Positions 5,209 to 7,162 of a DNA stretch of 7,162 bases are shown one piece after another; within the stretch, counting starts at the first letter, position 1; the number at the start of each line of letters is the position of its first letter. A program made the translations under genes and the position numbers. Under the pieces are notes generated by a model, which had not been told where the DNA came from, did no database searches, and saw nothing but the letters and a program-made list of their open reading frames with translations. Source of the stretch: Methylacidiphilaceae bacterium (lineage in GTDB: Bacteria; Verrucomicrobiota; Verrucomicrobiia; Methylacidiphilales; Methylacidiphilaceae); contig JAQUAR010000073.1 in the NCBI GenBank assembly GCA_028687155.1, forward strand, positions 1-7,162, read 5' to 3'.

Positions 5209-6498
5209 GTGTCAGACCGTTCATCGGCAAACCTCTGGAAGGAGGCAAAGGAACTCTTCCCTGGAGGGGTCAACTCTCCGGTTCGATCGTTTCGCGCCGT
5301 GGGCGGAGCGCCATTCTTCGCCCGGCGCGCGGGAGGGGCCACGCTCTGGGATGTGGACGGTCGGCCCTACCTCGATTATGTCTGCTCGTGGGGAGCCCTA
5401 CCCCTTGGTCACGCTCATCCTGCGATCGAGTCTGCCTTGCGCGAGGCAATCGTCGAGGGAACCAGCTTTGGCGTCCCCACTCCTCGCGAGGTACAACTGG
5501 CAAAAACGATCCGCGCCTTTGTCCCCTCGATTGAAAAGCTGCGGATGACCTCGAGCGGGACCGAATCCTGCATGACCGCGGTCCGCCTGGCGCGCGGCTT
5601 TACCGGCCGGAATAAGATCCTCAAGTTTGCCGGCTGCTACCACGGACACAGTGACTCTCTCCTGGTGAAAGCCGGCTCGGGAGCGCTGACGCATGGGGAG
5701 CCTGACAGCGCGGGAGTGCCTGCGGCGCTGGCGGATCTCACGATCGTTCTCCCGTGGAACGATCCGGTCGCCGCCAGAGATCTATTCGCCCGGGAGGGAA
5801 AAGGGATCGCCGCCGTCATCCTGGAACCGGTGCCCGCCAATGCAGGGCTTCTTCCTCCCCAACCCGGGTTCCTCAACCAGATCCGCGAGCTGTGCGACCG
5901 GCACGAGACACTGCTCATTTTCGACGAGGTGATCACCGGCTTCCGCTTGAGCATGGGGGGAGCGCAGGAGCGATTTGCCATTCGGCCGGATCTCACGATT
6001 CTCGGTAAAATCGTCGGTGGAGGCTTGCCCGCAGCCGCCCTCGGGGGCCGGGCCGACATTCTTGAGCGGCTGGCTCCCGAAGGCGATGTTTACCAGGCGG
6101 GAACGCTGAGCGGCAACCCGCTGGCGATGGCCGCCGGACTTGCCCAGATTGAAGAGATGGAGCGCTGCGGCGCTCACCAGCAGCTCGAAGAGTTGGGCAT
6201 GCTCTTAGAGTCGGAAGTTCAAGATCTTCTCCGGCGCCGGGGGGAACGCGGCGTCCAGTTCCAGCGCGTAGCTTCTCTCTTCTGCCTCTTCTTTACCGAC
6301 CAGCCGGTCTGCTCCCTCGAAGCTGCGCTCGGAAGCGACCGGAAGCGATTTGCCCGATTTTTTCACTCGCTGCTGCGGCAAGGGATCTTTTTTCCCCCTT
6401 CGCCCTTCGAAACCTGTTTTCTTTCCACCGCACATTCCCAGGCGGATCTCGAAAAAACGGTCGTTGCCATCGACCAAGCCTTGAAAGAGTCCCAATGA
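5209..6498 (+). CDS. hemL: Glutamate-1-semialdehyde 2,1-aminomutase HemL
   Basis: A PLP enzyme that turns glutamate-1-semialdehyde into 5-aminolevulinate, the committed precursor of heme and other tetrapyrroles made by the C5 pathway. The 429 residues fit the family length. Visible motifs are PGGVNSPVRSF at 18-28, SSGTES at 115-120, CYHGHSD at 143-149, FDEVITGFR at 238-246 (Asp239 pairs with the pyridine nitrogen) and LGKIVGGGLP at 265-274, where Lys267 is the expected PLP-binding lysine. AGTLSGNPLA (297-306) completes the cofactor pocket. The start is GTG at 5209, which gives the normal short N-terminus before PGGVNSPVR. There is no recognisable Shine-Dalgarno, and a candidate promoter lies directly in front, so the mRNA may be almost leaderless. 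It is transcribed away from polX. The stop overlaps the next gene's ATG (ATGA). No hemA or other heme gene is visible in the window. Confidence 0.97.
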   Translation: MSDRSSANLWKEAKELFPGGVNSPVRSFRAVGGAPFFARRAGGATLWDVDGRPYLDYVCSWGALPLGHAHPAIESALREAIVEGTSFGVPTPREVQLAKTIRAFVPSIEKLRMTSSGTESCMTAVRLARGFTGRNKILKFAGCYHGHSDSLLVKAGSGALTHGEPDSAGVPAALADLTIVLPWNDPVAARDLFAREGKGIAAVILEPVPANAGLLPPQPGFLNQIRELCDRHETLLIFDEVITGFRLSMGGAQERFAIRPDLTILGKIVGGGLPAAALGGRADILERLAPEGDVYQAGTLSGNPLAMAAGLAQIEEMERCGAHQQLEELGMLLESEVQDLLRRRGERGVQFQRVASLFCLFFTDQPVCSLEAALGSDRKRFARFFHSLLRQGIFFPPSPFETCFLSTAHSQADLEKTVVAIDQALKESQ

Positions 6499-7162
6499 GG
6501 AGCCGACGGCTTCCCACGCTTCTCCTCCTCTGTTTCTGGTGCGGCCTGCCCGCGCGGCTGCCGGCCTCCGTTCCCCAGGAGCCGATCTTCCCCAAGAGCC
6601 AGCTGAGGCCAGGGATGCACGGTCTCACCTATACCGTGCTGCAAGGACAGAAAATCGAGCCGCTCCAGACCGAGATCCTGGGAATTGCCAAGGATTACGT
6701 CGGTCCGGGGCTCGACTTGATCATTGCCAAGCTGATCGACGCCAAAACGGCGACGATCGGCGCGGTCCATGGCATGAGTGGGAGCCCGCTCTACGTCGAT
6801 GGCAAGCTCGTAGGCGCGCTTTCGCGACGCATCGCCTCCTTCGAAAAGGACGGTCATTGCGGCTTTACCCCGATCGAGGACATGCTGCGCGTGGAGCAGG
6901 AGCCGTCCTCCCATCCCGCGCGCCCCTTGCCGACCCAGTTGCGCGAAGCCTGGCATTGGGCCGAACCACGTCCTCTACGGGGTGCGATGCTTCGGGCGGA
7001 CTATTTGGGCGTCCCCCTGTCGGTCGGGGGGCTCAACCCGCAGGTGGCGGCACGCTTTTTGGAAGCCCTCGGCCTACGCGGGACGCCGGTGCTTGCCGTA
7101 CCAGGCGGAGGGACCGTGACCATTCCGGGAGGCGGCTCGACCTTGGAGCCCGGAGCGCCGCT
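6495..7162 (+). CDS. Secreted S55 (SpoIVB-like) peptidase-domain protein, C-terminus cut by window edge
   Basis: I translated 222 codons from ATG at 6495. A basic n-region (MRSRR) followed by a Leu-rich hydrophobic core to about residue 19 and small residues near 20-25 looks like a signal peptide, so export is expected. The rest matches the N-terminal part of peptidase family S55: a LRPGMHGLTYTVLQG segment at 37-51, VGPGLDLI at 69-76, HGMSGSPLYVDGKLVGAL at 92-109 containing the family's GMSGSP catalytic-serine motif (Ser95/Ser97), and GFTPIEDML at 123-131. In Bacillus, SpoIVB cleaves SpoIVFA during sporulation. Homologues in non-sporulating bacteria exist without a known substrate, so no process is assigned here. 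I did not identify the catalytic His with confidence. A Gly/Pro-rich stretch (PGGGTVTIPGGGS) lies near the cut. The gene overlaps hemL by 4 nt, so the two are probably cotranslated. The right edge removes the remainder, so the total length is unknown. Confidence 0.85.
   Translation, partial: MRSRRLPTLLLLCFWCGLPARLPASVPQEPIFPKSQLRPGMHGLTYTVLQGQKIEPLQTEILGIAKDYVGPGLDLIIAKLIDAKTATIGAVHGMSGSPLYVDGKLVGALSRRIASFEKDGHCGFTPIEDMLRVEQEPSSHPARPLPTQLREAWHWAEPRPLRGAMLRADYLGVPLSVGGLNPQVAARFLEALGLRGTPVLAVPGGGTVTIPGGGSTLEPGAP

Noticed and set aside
6363..6956. 197-codon minus-strand frame opposite hemL and the S55 gene
   Set aside because: Both plus-strand genes have strong family motifs; the antisense product has none.

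Overview
The window is a GC-rich, tightly packed bacterial chromosome segment. It holds two divergent gene clusters separated by one regulatory gap of about 120 bases (5086-5208). I see no mobile element, CRISPR array, RNA gene or horizontally acquired island. The combination of a short cdaA-ybbR-glmM cluster with an S55 (SpoIVB-like) peptidase in a GC-rich genome is compatible with a Verrucomicrobiota/PVC-type bacterium. That placement is inference from gene content and family memory only, and it is weak.

Minus-strand cluster (5085 down to the left edge), in transcription order: polX (DNA polymerase X with PHP domain), folP (dihydropteroate synthase), cdaA (membrane diadenylate cyclase), a 45-codon membrane microprotein resembling only the N-terminal anchor of YbbR/CdaR, and glmM (phosphoglucosamine mutase, cut by the left edge). 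Junctions are a 4-nt gap, a 4-nt GTGA overlap, a 33-nt gap and a 14-nt gap, so this looks like one operon. The last three genes match the conserved cdaA-cdaR-glmM module, in which the cyclase makes c-di-AMP, YbbR/CdaR modulates it at the membrane, and GlmM makes glucosamine-1-phosphate for peptidoglycan and binds the cyclase. folP adds folate synthesis and polX adds DNA repair to the same message.

Plus-strand cluster (5209 to the right edge): hemL (glutamate-1-semialdehyde aminomutase, a tetrapyrrole precursor enzyme), then, through an ATGA overlap, a secreted S55-family peptidase-like protein cut by the right edge.

Points of most interest are the YbbR microprotein that lacks all YbbR domains, the nested inverted repeats in the divergent gap, a hemL promoter placed so that the transcript may be nearly leaderless, the DGG variant of the CdaA DGA motif, and an N-terminal extension on FolP. 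Nothing here amounts to a clearly new biological system. It is mostly core metabolism with an unusual microprotein.
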